The position numbers were made by a program, and so were the translations under genes. Below are positions 43,229-51,898 of a DNA stretch of 63,454 nt, piece after piece. The stretch is from Halobacteriales archaeon (lineage in GTDB: Archaea; Halobacteriota; Halobacteria; Halobacteriales; SKSH01), in the NCBI GenBank assembly GCA_007118145.1, contig SKSD01000051.1:1-63454 (forward strand), in the 5' to 3' direction. The notes beneath the pieces were generated by a model that was given only the letters and a program-made list of their open reading frames with translations, made no database searches and was not told the DNA's origin. How positions within the stretch are numbered: position 1 is the stretch's first letter; every line of letters starts with the position of its first letter.

Positions 43229-45904
43229 TTATCTGCCGACCGATGTCGGTGACCCGGGGTGTGTACCACCCGTCGGGTCGACCACGACACCGTCGTTACC
43301 ACGCCGATGTAACAGACCGTCTGCAGCCGGCGAGGGCGTCTCCCGGTCGAATCGAACGATGTCGAGCTCACCCTCGGCGATCTGTGAGAGCATCGCCTCG
43401 ACACGGTCGATCTCGAGTCGATCCTCGAGGAGTTCTCGGTAGGTCTCCTCCAAGGGTGGGCAGTTCGGCAGGCGTTCGGCGATCGAGAGCAGGATATCGC
43501 TCTTGAACTGCTGCTCTGCCGGTGTCCGTTCGTACTCTCCAAAGCGTTTGAGCACGAATAACGAGCGTGTGGCATTCAACCTGAAGTGACGTTCGAACAG
43601 CTCACTCGGTCGGATGACCGGTCGTAACTCCTGACCGATATCCGATGCCGCGAGCTCGACCAGCGCACCGACGATATCGAGGCGGCAGTTGAGTGGCAAG
43701 GCGAGGGCGAAACCTTCGTCACCGAATGCCACGGGCACGCGTGTGTCCGTCATCTGCCGACTTCGATCGGCAAGGAGGCGTGCCAATGCCTCGTTCACCC
43801 CGCCACCTGCATGGGTTCGCACGAAGTACCGCCTGCGACCCTCGGGTCGGTCGAGGATCTCCTCGACACACATCCGGGTATCAGTCACGACACCCTGGTC
43901 GCCGAGTGATGCACGCTGTTGTTGTATCTCTCTGACCAGTGCACGAACGGCATCGTCATCGATCACCCCATCCGCACGCAGTGACCGACGTGCACTGCCG
44001 GGGCCATCTGTGCGTAGGTCATGATCGATCTTTGTGGCCAGTGCTCGTGTCGCCTCGGCGAGGTGTGCTGTGGTCGGCCGTCGCTCCGACTGCCACTGTG
44101 GCACGGTCGGTGACTGCTCAGTGCGGTCGACGTAGATGGTACCCCCTTTGCGGTATCTGAAGGCGAAGCACTCACCACCGAGGACGAACACATCACCAGG
44201 CTCGAGAGCATCGAGGAACGCATCGTCGAGTTCGCCAACCCATTCATCATCACCGATGGTCCGTACCTGACAGGCGAAGTCGTCAGGTATGGTTCCGAGG
44301 TTGGTATAGTAGATCATCCGTGCGAGTCGCCCGCGACTGCCGATGATCGGTTCACCGATGTCGAATGCATCGCGATGTCGGTCGCCATCTACCGGATCAT
44401 TGCGATCTCGCCAGATCTTCGGGTAGACGTGATTATCGATGAGGAGTTCGTCCTCAGCCGAGAGGTAGGTCAGCAGCTGATCGAATCGCCCCTCGTCCAA
44501 CCCGGCGAATGGCAGTGCGGCTGTCAACGTTTCAAACACGTCTTGCTCGGCGACCGGCCCTGCAACGGCCATCCCGTAGATATGTTGGATGGCCACATCG
44601 AGCGGTGCGTTCGGGATCGACAGCGGCTCGATCGCACCGTGACGTGCCTGGCGCACCTGTGCGGCACACTCGAGGAGGTCGTGTGGGTCGGTGACGAGCA
44701 CCCGTCCCTTCCGTGTCGACCCGACGCGATGGCCCGATCTACCGATACGCTGGACGAGTGTAGCCACCGATTTCGCACTCCCGAGCTGGATGACGAGATC
44801 GACCGTCGGCATATCGATACCGAGTTCGAGGCTTGTCGAGGTCGTCACCAAATCGAGGTCGCCAGCCTTGAGGCGTTCCTCGACACGCTCTCTCGTGGTC
44901 GGTCCCAACGAGCCGTGATGACATGCAGCCACCTCGGTGTCGTACCGAGGGTAGCGCTCGCGTAACTCGGCGAGTACACGCTCTGCACCGGCACGTGAGT
45001 TGGCGAACACGAGCGTGGTGTGGTGTTGCCTGATGAGCTCATCGAGACGTTCGAAGAGGGCGTCCTGGATGACGGGATATGGCGAGGCTCGAAGACCGGG
45101 TGTCGGTACCTCAAGGCGAAGGTCGAGTGGCCGACCACCTCTGGCATCGATGATCCGACAGTGTCGGTCGTGTTCGTCATCGACCGACCCGACGAGAAGG
45201 TTGGCCGCCTTCGAGAGTGGGCGCACCGTTGCCGAGCAGGCGATCCTGACGGGGGTCACCCGTGCGAGGCGATCTAGTCGCTCGACCGTCAACGCGAGGT
45301 GTGCACCACGTTTGCGATCTGCCAGTGCGTGGAGTTCATCGATGACGATGTATTCGACCGACTCCAGATGCGCCCGCATCCGAGGTGCATTCAACAAGAT
45401 GGCGAGCGATTCCGGTGTGGTCGCCAGGATATGTGGTGGTTGTTCGCGCATCGACCGACGTTTCGCATCCGAGGTATCGCCGTGACGAATCTCGTGTCTG
45501 AGTGGCTCGTACGACCCGTCACCCCGTGTGGCGATCCCATCGAGTGGGACGGCGAGATTACGGTCGATATCGTTGGCGAGCGATCGCATCGGGGCGACGT
45601 AGATACACCTGATACCTGGCCCGAGTTGCTCTTGTTCCTGTCGGCGTACGAGCTTATCGATGATCGCGGTAAAAGCTGCGAGTGTCTTACCAGACCCCGT
45701 CGGTGCGGTGACGAGTGTATGTTGCCTGGCCGCGATCGATGGCAGGGCACCACGTTGTGGGCGCGTGAAGGCACGACCCTCGGTGCTCCCGAATGATTCA
45801 CGCCACCAGGATGCCACCGAAGGCGAGAGTCGATCATAGAGTTCGTCGTCGCTGGGGCCGTCGTCAGTATCGATCGTCACGTGCTCGACGAACCCCTCGG
45901 CCAT
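43229..45904 (-). CDS. lhr: Lhr-type large superfamily 2 helicase
   Basis: 891-aa ATP-dependent helicase of the archaeal Lhr family, proposed to act in DNA repair and replication-stress responses. The P-loop is TAPTGSGKT (about 66-74), followed by YVAPMRSL (Ia), VIDELHALADRKRG (DExH box) and IACSATVRP (motif III). QRIGRSGHRVGS is motif VI. After the helicase core comes the Lhr-specific winged-helix and beta-rich C-terminal region. The ATG at 45904 is used; one at 45925 is in frame. Confidence 0.93.
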   Translation of the reverse strand: MAEGFVEHVTIDTDDGPSDDELYDRLSPSVASWWRESFGSTEGRAFTRPQRGALPSIAARQHTLVTAPTGSGKTLAAFTAIIDKLVRRQEQEQLGPGIRCIYVAPMRSLANDIDRNLAVPLDGIATRGDGSYEPLRHEIRHGDTSDAKRRSMREQPPHILATTPESLAILLNAPRMRAHLESVEYIVIDELHALADRKRGAHLALTVERLDRLARVTPVRIACSATVRPLSKAANLLVGSVDDEHDRHCRIIDARGGRPLDLRLEVPTPGLRASPYPVIQDALFERLDELIRQHHTTLVFANSRAGAERVLAELRERYPRYDTEVAACHHGSLGPTTRERVEERLKAGDLDLVTTSTSLELGIDMPTVDLVIQLGSAKSVATLVQRIGRSGHRVGSTRKGRVLVTDPHDLLECAAQVRQARHGAIEPLSIPNAPLDVAIQHIYGMAVAGPVAEQDVFETLTAALPFAGLDEGRFDQLLTYLSAEDELLIDNHVYPKIWRDRNDPVDGDRHRDAFDIGEPIIGSRGRLARMIYYTNLGTIPDDFACQVRTIGDDEWVGELDDAFLDALEPGDVFVLGGECFAFRYRKGGTIYVDRTEQSPTVPQWQSERRPTTAHLAEATRALATKIDHDLRTDGPGSARRSLRADGVIDDDAVRALVREIQQQRASLGDQGVVTDTRMCVEEILDRPEGRRRYFVRTHAGGGVNEALARLLADRSRQMTDTRVPVAFGDEGFALALPLNCRLDIVGALVELAASDIGQELRPVIRPSELFERHFRLNATRSLFVLKRFGEYERTPAEQQFKSDILLSIAERLPNCPPLEETYRELLEDRLEIDRVEAMLSQIAEGELDIVRFDRETPSPAADGLLHRRGNDGVVVDPTGGTHPGSPTSVGR

Positions 45905-46001
45905 CACACGGTGAGACACGGCCAACGGTCATATGGGTTTGGACAGCTGGCGCCTCGTGATGTTTTAGTCCACGCTCGCCCGAGTCGAAGATGAGTGTCG
46001 T

Positions 46002-46748
46002 ATGCAACTCACCTTTCTCGGTACAGGGGCAGCGATGGTCACCGGTGAGCGGTTCCAGACCGGCGTGGTCATCAACGATGGTGACAGGCGAGTACTGGTC
46101 GACTGCGGTAGCGGTGTGTTACATCGTCTCGAACAATCGGGTATCGGCTACGAATCGATCGATACGATACTGCTGACACATCACCACCTCGATCATGTCG
46201 CCGATCTCTTCCCACTCATGAAGGCGAGATGGCTCGCCGGTGAGGGGTCACTTGAGGTGGTCGGCCCCCCAGCCACGATGACGCTCATCGAGCGCCTCTT
46301 CGACGCGCATGCGTACATGCAAGATCGACTCGAGCTAACCGTGCGCGAGATCGAACCGGGTTCCCATGAGGTCGGTGGCTTCACCGTCGAGGCAGTCGAG
46401 ACGATTCACTCGCTTTACTGTCTCGCATACCGCTTCGATGACCTCGTTGTGCTCTCAGGAGATACCGAACCGAGTGATGCGGTCGTCTCCCTCGCCGATG
46501 GTGTCCCCGTACTCGTCCATGAGTGTGCGTTCCCCGACGATGTCGAGGTATCGAACCATACCAGGCCGACCGAACTCGGTGCGTTGCTCCGATCTGTGGA
46601 CGTGGGACGGGTCTACCTCACGCATTTTTACCCACACTGTAGTGGCCGTGAGGCGTCGATGCGTGATGCGGTGCGTCACGAATGGGACGGCGATGTCCGT
46701 ATCGCTGAAGATCTCCTCACGATCAGTGTAGCACCGGTCGAGGGGTAG
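46002..46748 (+). CDS. RNase Z-like metallo-beta-lactamase-fold hydrolase
   Basis: 248-aa zinc hydrolase. THHHLDHVAD gives the THxHxDH motif with His60, His62, Asp64 and His65. A later VLSGDTEPSD provides the bridging Asp, and YLTHFYPHC the final His. It opens with LTFLGTGAA, common to tRNase Z and to related phosphodiesterases. It lacks an obvious exosite arm, so tRNA 3' processing is possible but not certain; it could be a cyclic-nucleotide or other phosphodiesterase. It is divergent from lhr and convergent with pelA, with a 7-bp gap at the 3' ends. Confidence 0.85.
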   Translation: MQLTFLGTGAAMVTGERFQTGVVINDGDRRVLVDCGSGVLHRLEQSGIGYESIDTILLTHHHLDHVADLFPLMKARWLAGEGSLEVVGPPATMTLIERLFDAHAYMQDRLELTVREIEPGSHEVGGFTVEAVETIHSLYCLAYRFDDLVVLSGDTEPSDAVVSLADGVPVLVHECAFPDDVEVSNHTRPTELGALLRSVDVGRVYLTHFYPHCSGREASMRDAVRHEWDGDVRIAEDLLTISVAPVEG

Positions 46749-46755
46749 TCGCGAG

Positions 46756-47826
46756 TCAGTCGATTCGAAAGCGAAGTGTCGCCCCGATGCCACCGAGGCT
46801 ATCGAGTTGACGCCCAGGTGCGCCGTCTGCGGAGAAGACGACGACCTCGCCACCCTGCTGTTCAACCTGTTCGATGATGTCGTTGACGTCGACCTGCCAT
46901 GAACCCTCGTCGCTCCGTTCGGTCCTGAGTCGCTCGTCGAGCAGACAGAGCGTCTCGATCGCACCGAACTCTGCCGCACGTGCTGTCTCCTCGGGGCCGT
47001 AGACGACGAGTGACGGTTCGGTGCGAAGGCGCTCGAGGAAGGTATCGATCAGGTCAGCCTCCGCAGCCAGACGTGACTCGGTACGTACCTCATCGAGCAC
47101 ACCGCGTTGGACTACCTCGTGGATGCCGCGCTCGCCGATGGCACTCGTATCGACGGTCCGCAGCCGGGTTGAAATCTCAGGAAGATTGTCCGCAAGATAT
47201 CCCTCGAGGTCTTGCTTGGCGAATCCCGGTCCGGCGAGGACGATCGCCTCGTCATCAGAGCGCTCGAGGATGGACGCCACCTCGGCGAAGAGCTGTGCCC
47301 TCGTCGACTCGCCCTCACGTTTGCCCGACCCTGCGGTGACCGTGGCGCGGTGTTCAGGGCCATGCTGTGCGAGTTCGAACACCTCTGCGCGACCCTCCTC
47401 GACGGTCACCACGATGACGTCTGGGTCCTCTGTCGCCTCCTCTGCCTCGCGCAGTCGGTCACGTTGGTCTGGTTTGAACGATTTCTCCAGCTCGAGACGG
47501 TCGTGCACCTCGACGTTGATCGTATGTTGATGACCGAGTTGATCCTCACGTGAGCATGCCACGATCGTTCCGCTGATTCGGAGACGATCGGCGAAGCGGT
47601 GGAACTCGATGTCATCCACCTCGATGGTGGCATGCATCGTCTCACGTTGACCACCTGTATCTCTGAGGCGGTCATCATCTCGTTGGATCCGTCGGCTAAT
47701 CTGTGCCGCGACGAGATCGCCGGGTTCGATCACGTACTGCAGGTGCCAGAGGTCCTCCGTCGAGTCCGGGACGATCGCGACACGCTCGCGACCTGCCTCG
47801 GTCGGCTCACGTGACTCGACGCGCAT
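46756..47826 (-). CDS. pelA: Pelota (Dom34) mRNA surveillance/ribosome rescue factor
   Basis: 356-aa release-factor-like protein that enters the A site of stalled ribosomes with aEF1A and triggers subunit splitting. The Sm-like N-terminal domain (about 1-130) starts MRVESREPTEAGRERVAIVPDS. The central domain lacks the peptide-hydrolysing GGQ, as expected for Pelota. The C-terminal eRF1-type domain has LVVYGPEETARAAEFGAIETLCLLDE. The ATG at 47826 is used; the frame extends to 47865. It is 45 bp downstream of the RqcH/Rqc2 homologue on the same strand, a functional pairing in ribosome quality control. Confidence 0.94.
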   Translation of the reverse strand: MRVESREPTEAGRERVAIVPDSTEDLWHLQYVIEPGDLVAAQISRRIQRDDDRLRDTGGQRETMHATIEVDDIEFHRFADRLRISGTIVACSREDQLGHQHTINVEVHDRLELEKSFKPDQRDRLREAEEATEDPDVIVVTVEEGRAEVFELAQHGPEHRATVTAGSGKREGESTRAQLFAEVASILERSDDEAIVLAGPGFAKQDLEGYLADNLPEISTRLRTVDTSAIGERGIHEVVQRGVLDEVRTESRLAAEADLIDTFLERLRTEPSLVVYGPEETARAAEFGAIETLCLLDERLRTERSDEGSWQVDVNDIIEQVEQQGGEVVVFSADGAPGRQLDSLGGIGATLRFRID

Positions 47827-47871
47827 GCTCGACGCCACCACAGCCGTGGCCAAGAGTCTGCCCATCCATGG

Positions 47872-49938
47872 TCACGAATCCTCGACTATTCGGGACCCGC
47901 CCGGTGGTAAGAATCCCTGGATCGCCTCAGTCGGGGCTACCTCGCGGACGAAGCGCTGGTCTGAGAACGACTCGCGTAACCGGTGATAGATGCGTTTTGC
48001 GAGGTCAGATGGTGCGTAACGACCTGGCTCGAGCGTGAAGTGTGTCACCGACCGATCGACGATAGCAGACGGTGGGCCTCCGATGACGCGTGTCTCCGGC
48101 TCGCACAAGATGCCGATGGACACCCCGACGGGGACGTCACGGTGGTATGTCCGCTCACCCTTGACGGCGAAGGCACCGGTCGAGAGGTACTCCCCACTCG
48201 TCGCCTCCTTCGTCATCTGCTCGGGTGCGACCTCGTAGACATCGCCCGTGTAATGGCCATCACTCCAGACCGAGGAGTATGAGACGGCGAACTGTGCCGC
48301 CTCCTCGATCGTGGAGTCGGGGAAGTCCACCTCGACCGATGGTTCGTCAGGTGCACTCGCCTTGATGACGGTGATCGGCCCGCCGTGTGCCTGGGTGTGG
48401 AGCACACGATCGACCGATTCTGTGTACTTGTTGATGAGCTCCTCGTTCTGTTTCGCATCACGACCACCGAGCACGAGGAATCCATCGCTCGTGTGGAACC
48501 ACCTGAAGCGTTCGTACCAGTGATCTGGTTTTTTGATGGGGATCGATGATCGCTCGAGCCAGTCGGCCGCCGTCTCGACCTCAGGCATATGGGTGGTCTC
48601 AGGCACCGACTCGAGTGCCTCGATCGACCGCTCTGTGTCTCGCAACGCCTCGATCGCCCCCTCACGCTTTTCCTCGGTCTCCTTCGCCTCGCGGTAGAGC
48701 CGGTCGGCATTGTGCTCGAGGCTCTCGTCGATCTCGACAGTGATCGAGTGACCATCGAGGGCGAGGATGATCGCACCCTCGGCTGGTTGCACACGCTCGA
48801 GCAAAGCTGCCTCTGAGATGCCTTTCTCCGCTCCCTCGCGGAGGCGAGCTTCGATCGACTCCCAGTCGTGACCCTCAGCCCGTGCCTCGCGGATGGCTGA
48901 GATGAGTGCATCGACGGTGTCGTAGTTGGCGTACAGGAGTTCCGCCTGCTCGCGACGGTCGGCAGCCTCGTCGGCGAGGTCGTCAATCGCCTCTCGTTGA
49001 TGCTCTCGGATACGTTCGAGACGGGCTCGCTCGTCGTCGGTCGACCGCTCCGGTTCACCAGCAGTAGCTCGCTCGGGGAGTGCGTTGAAGTAGGCATCGA
49101 GTGCCTTCGAGAAGGTCTCATATGCGGTGCTCTCGAACTCCTGTAGCTCGATGAGCGGCACAGGTGTGACATCGATCACACCTGCCTCATCAGCATACAC
49201 CTGTGGGTCGAGCGATCGTGTATCAATCTGCTCACAGATGCGGATGAGTTCGGTGTGAAGTGTCTCGAGAGAGCGGTCGTCGATATCACCGATATCGAGA
49301 CTCTGTTCGATGTCAGCTCGCTTGCAGACCTCCCTGGCGTATCGCCCGCCGAGGTTCATGGAGGTGGCAAGCGTCCGTACGACGTCGGTATCTGAGGCAC
49401 GCATCACCTCATTGAACGTGTCGGGGTCGAGGTCGAACGGATCGATTTCCTGCTCTGGTGGCTTGTATGTACCCCCTGGTCGGATGGTCCGAGAGCGCAG
49501 TCTCACCTCGTGGATACAGTGGACGATGGAACCGTCCGTGCCGGTGACGACGACGTTGCCATCACCGAACAACTCGATGATGACGCTGACCGTCCCGTCC
49601 GGGACGTCGAAGCTGAGGTCGACGATCCGATCGAATCCCACCTGCTCGATATGTGCGATACGGCCATGTTCGAGCCGATTTCGAAGCATCTTGGCGAAGT
49701 TCGGCGGGCGCTTCGGTGCCTCGGGGATTGAGGATGGGTCGACCAGATGTAACCGCTTGAACTCGCCGATCTGGGCGATCAACTCGAGTCTTCCGTGGTC
49801 ATGATGGCGTAACCTGAAGCGAAAGAGGTCATCCTCGGGATAGCTGTATGCCTTATCGAAGAAGGCACCCTCGGATGCGGCTAGCTCGCGTGTCACCGCG
49901 GCGAGGTCGAGGCTTGCGAGCTCACGCTTCGGTTCCAT
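47872..49938 (-). CDS. rqcH: RqcH/Rqc2 (NFACT) ribosome quality-control protein
   Basis: 688-aa NFACT protein that binds obstructed large ribosomal subunits carrying peptidyl-tRNA. In bacteria and eukaryotes the family adds tails to the nascent chain. The NFACT-N domain starts LASLDLAAVTRELAASEGAFFDKAY and continues with FAKMLRNRLEHGRI. A long coiled-coil middle (about 310-470) is followed by an NFACT-R domain with WYERFRWFHTSDGFLVLGGRD. The ATG at 49938 is selected; upstream open frame sequence is not family-like. It is co-directional with pelA 45 bp downstream. The 267-bp gap upstream (49939-50205) shows no gene. Confidence 0.93.
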   Translation of the reverse strand: MEPKRELASLDLAAVTRELAASEGAFFDKAYSYPEDDLFRFRLRHHDHGRLELIAQIGEFKRLHLVDPSSIPEAPKRPPNFAKMLRNRLEHGRIAHIEQVGFDRIVDLSFDVPDGTVSVIIELFGDGNVVVTGTDGSIVHCIHEVRLRSRTIRPGGTYKPPEQEIDPFDLDPDTFNEVMRASDTDVVRTLATSMNLGGRYAREVCKRADIEQSLDIGDIDDRSLETLHTELIRICEQIDTRSLDPQVYADEAGVIDVTPVPLIELQEFESTAYETFSKALDAYFNALPERATAGEPERSTDDERARLERIREHQREAIDDLADEAADRREQAELLYANYDTVDALISAIREARAEGHDWESIEARLREGAEKGISEAALLERVQPAEGAIILALDGHSITVEIDESLEHNADRLYREAKETEEKREGAIEALRDTERSIEALESVPETTHMPEVETAADWLERSSIPIKKPDHWYERFRWFHTSDGFLVLGGRDAKQNEELINKYTESVDRVLHTQAHGGPITVIKASAPDEPSVEVDFPDSTIEEAAQFAVSYSSVWSDGHYTGDVYEVAPEQMTKEATSGEYLSTGAFAVKGERTYHRDVPVGVSIGILCEPETRVIGGPPSAIVDRSVTHFTLEPGRYAPSDLAKRIYHRLRESFSDQRFVREVAPTEAIQGFLPPGGSRIVEDS

Positions 49939-50205
49939 GCACCTCTCTCCGAGCACGACGATTAACAGTCCTCCGCAATGCAACCGGGTTGGACACGGTC
50001 TCAGCTGCGACCTGCTCTGAGCCGTCGTCTGCTCCGTTTTAGTTTCACCAAAAGCGTTTACTCCGTGTGCTGACTCGGTGGTGCTGACCGAGGACGACTG
50101 CATACTCACGGTCTTCACTGCGATTCATCTCAGGACTGAACCACACACGCCGGTGGCACAGATCCACACGACGGCGGATGCATCGGGCTTACGCCACTCC
50201 CGTCG

Positions 50206-51858
50206 TCAATCCAGGTCGGTCGACACGTACGGGCCGTCCTGGTGGTAACCCAGCTTCTCGCGGTAGTACTGGCGGGCGCCGATGCCGCTGATAACACTGA
50301 CCTTCTCATAGCCATCCTGACGGGCGATATTCTCGGCAGTATGCATCAGACGGCGTCCGATGCCCTGGTGTTGCCAGGTATCTTCCTGTTCGCCAAGTGG
50401 CACCTCACTGCCGTAGACGTGCAGTTCACGGACGATGGCTGCACCCTGCAACTCGCGGCGGTGGGGTGCACCAGGGAACCTCAGGCGACAAAAGCCGACG
50501 AGAATGTCTCGTTCGAGATCCTCGACGCTGATGAAGTGCTCGATGCCCCCGACCGCCTCGTATCGTCGTATCGCCATCTCGAGGTCGTCGGGTTCGACCG
50601 TCGCATCGACAAGCCCCGCTTCACGACACCGGACACATCGACACCGCATGCCACGTTCATCGAGGACGTCCTGTGCGAGTTGTCGTAGGTTGGACTTCTG
50701 GACACCAGCCTCGATCAACGGGGCTGGGATATCTCGCTGGACGCGCTGGATGCGGGTGTATGGCGGCACGTACGTCTTCATCGTCGCGATCAACTCCGCA
50801 GCAGATGTCGAGTCGAGTGGCTCGTACTCACCCCGTCTCCACCAATCGTATACGACTGTGCCAGGCACGACCAGCGTCGGATAGAGTTTCAGGTAATCCG
50901 GTCGCCAGTCAGCTCGCTCGAACAGTCGTCTGATGTCGGCGACCGCCATCGATTGGGTACTCCCCGGTTGACCTGGCATCATATGAAAGCCGACCTTGAA
51001 TCCAGCATCGCGAAGGCGTCGATTGGCGCTGATCGAGGCGTCAGTCCCATGGCCACGGTTCATCTCGCGGTTGATCCGCTCGAACGTCGTCTGGACACCG
51101 AGCTCGACCTTCGTCCCGCCGAGGTCAAGCATACGGTCGATCTGTTCCGTACCACACCAGTCAGGTTTGGTCTCGAACGTGGTCGCGATGTTTCGCACCG
51201 AGCTTCGTTCGTTCCGGGCGATGACGTCCTCGAGGTAGGTGAAGTCTGTCGGTGGCGTCACCGACAACGACTCCTCTGGGGTGATCAGATCGGACGGGTC
51301 GAAATCATTCATCGCTCGAAGTGCACGTTTGACAAACCACTCCTGATAGTCGTGGCTCCTCGCTGGCAACGTCCCGCCCATCAGGATCAACTCTGCCTTA
51401 TCGACGGGATGGCCGATATGGCGCAACTGAGACAGCCTGAGGGTCACCTGACGGTATGGGTCGTAGTCTACCTGGTCACCTCGGGCTGCTGCGGGTTCCT
51501 TCCCCGTGTAACTCTGTGCACTTGAGAACTCAGAGTCCGGTCCACCGGGACAGTACAGACATCGCCCGTGGGGACATCGCTCAGGGCTCGTCATGACGGC
51601 GATTGGTGAGACGCCCGAGGCGGTCCTGACGGGTTTTCGCCTGAGGACAGGTTCGACCTCATCACGCTCGTCAGGTCCGGCACGTTCGAGGATATCGGCG
51701 TTGCTCGGCATCGCCATCGCATCGAACTCACGGCAAAGTGCACGTTTCCTCGACTCGAGGTCGTCTCTCGAGAGCGTCCCGGCGAGTATCTCATCGAGGA
51801 GGTGTCGACAGACTCGCTCGAATGGCTCGCCTGTCGTCACGGATTCGCCGGAACTCAT
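50206..51858 (-). CDS. elp3: Elp3-type tRNA uridine-34 acetyltransferase (radical SAM/GNAT)
   Basis: 550-aa enzyme that modifies the wobble uridine of tRNAs to 5-carboxymethyl derivatives. The radical-SAM 4Fe-4S site is C-x4-C-x2-C in CPHGRCLYC (Cys95, 100, 103), with the Elp3-typical GGTLPARSHDYQ and GVQTTFERI stretches. The last ~150 residues form a GNAT acetyltransferase domain with HQGIGRRLMHTAENIA as the acetyl-CoA loop. The order radical SAM then GNAT, and the length, match archaeal Elp3. The start is ATG at 51858. Confidence 0.95.
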   Translation of the reverse strand: MSSGESVTTGEPFERVCRHLLDEILAGTLSRDDLESRKRALCREFDAMAMPSNADILERAGPDERDEVEPVLRRKPVRTASGVSPIAVMTSPERCPHGRCLYCPGGPDSEFSSAQSYTGKEPAAARGDQVDYDPYRQVTLRLSQLRHIGHPVDKAELILMGGTLPARSHDYQEWFVKRALRAMNDFDPSDLITPEESLSVTPPTDFTYLEDVIARNERSSVRNIATTFETKPDWCGTEQIDRMLDLGGTKVELGVQTTFERINREMNRGHGTDASISANRRLRDAGFKVGFHMMPGQPGSTQSMAVADIRRLFERADWRPDYLKLYPTLVVPGTVVYDWWRRGEYEPLDSTSAAELIATMKTYVPPYTRIQRVQRDIPAPLIEAGVQKSNLRQLAQDVLDERGMRCRCVRCREAGLVDATVEPDDLEMAIRRYEAVGGIEHFISVEDLERDILVGFCRLRFPGAPHRRELQGAAIVRELHVYGSEVPLGEQEDTWQHQGIGRRLMHTAENIARQDGYEKVSVISGIGARQYYREKLGYHQDGPYVSTDLD

Positions 51859-51898
51859 CAGCGTTAGATTGTGTGTGACCGATGGAAAAGGGTGTCGC

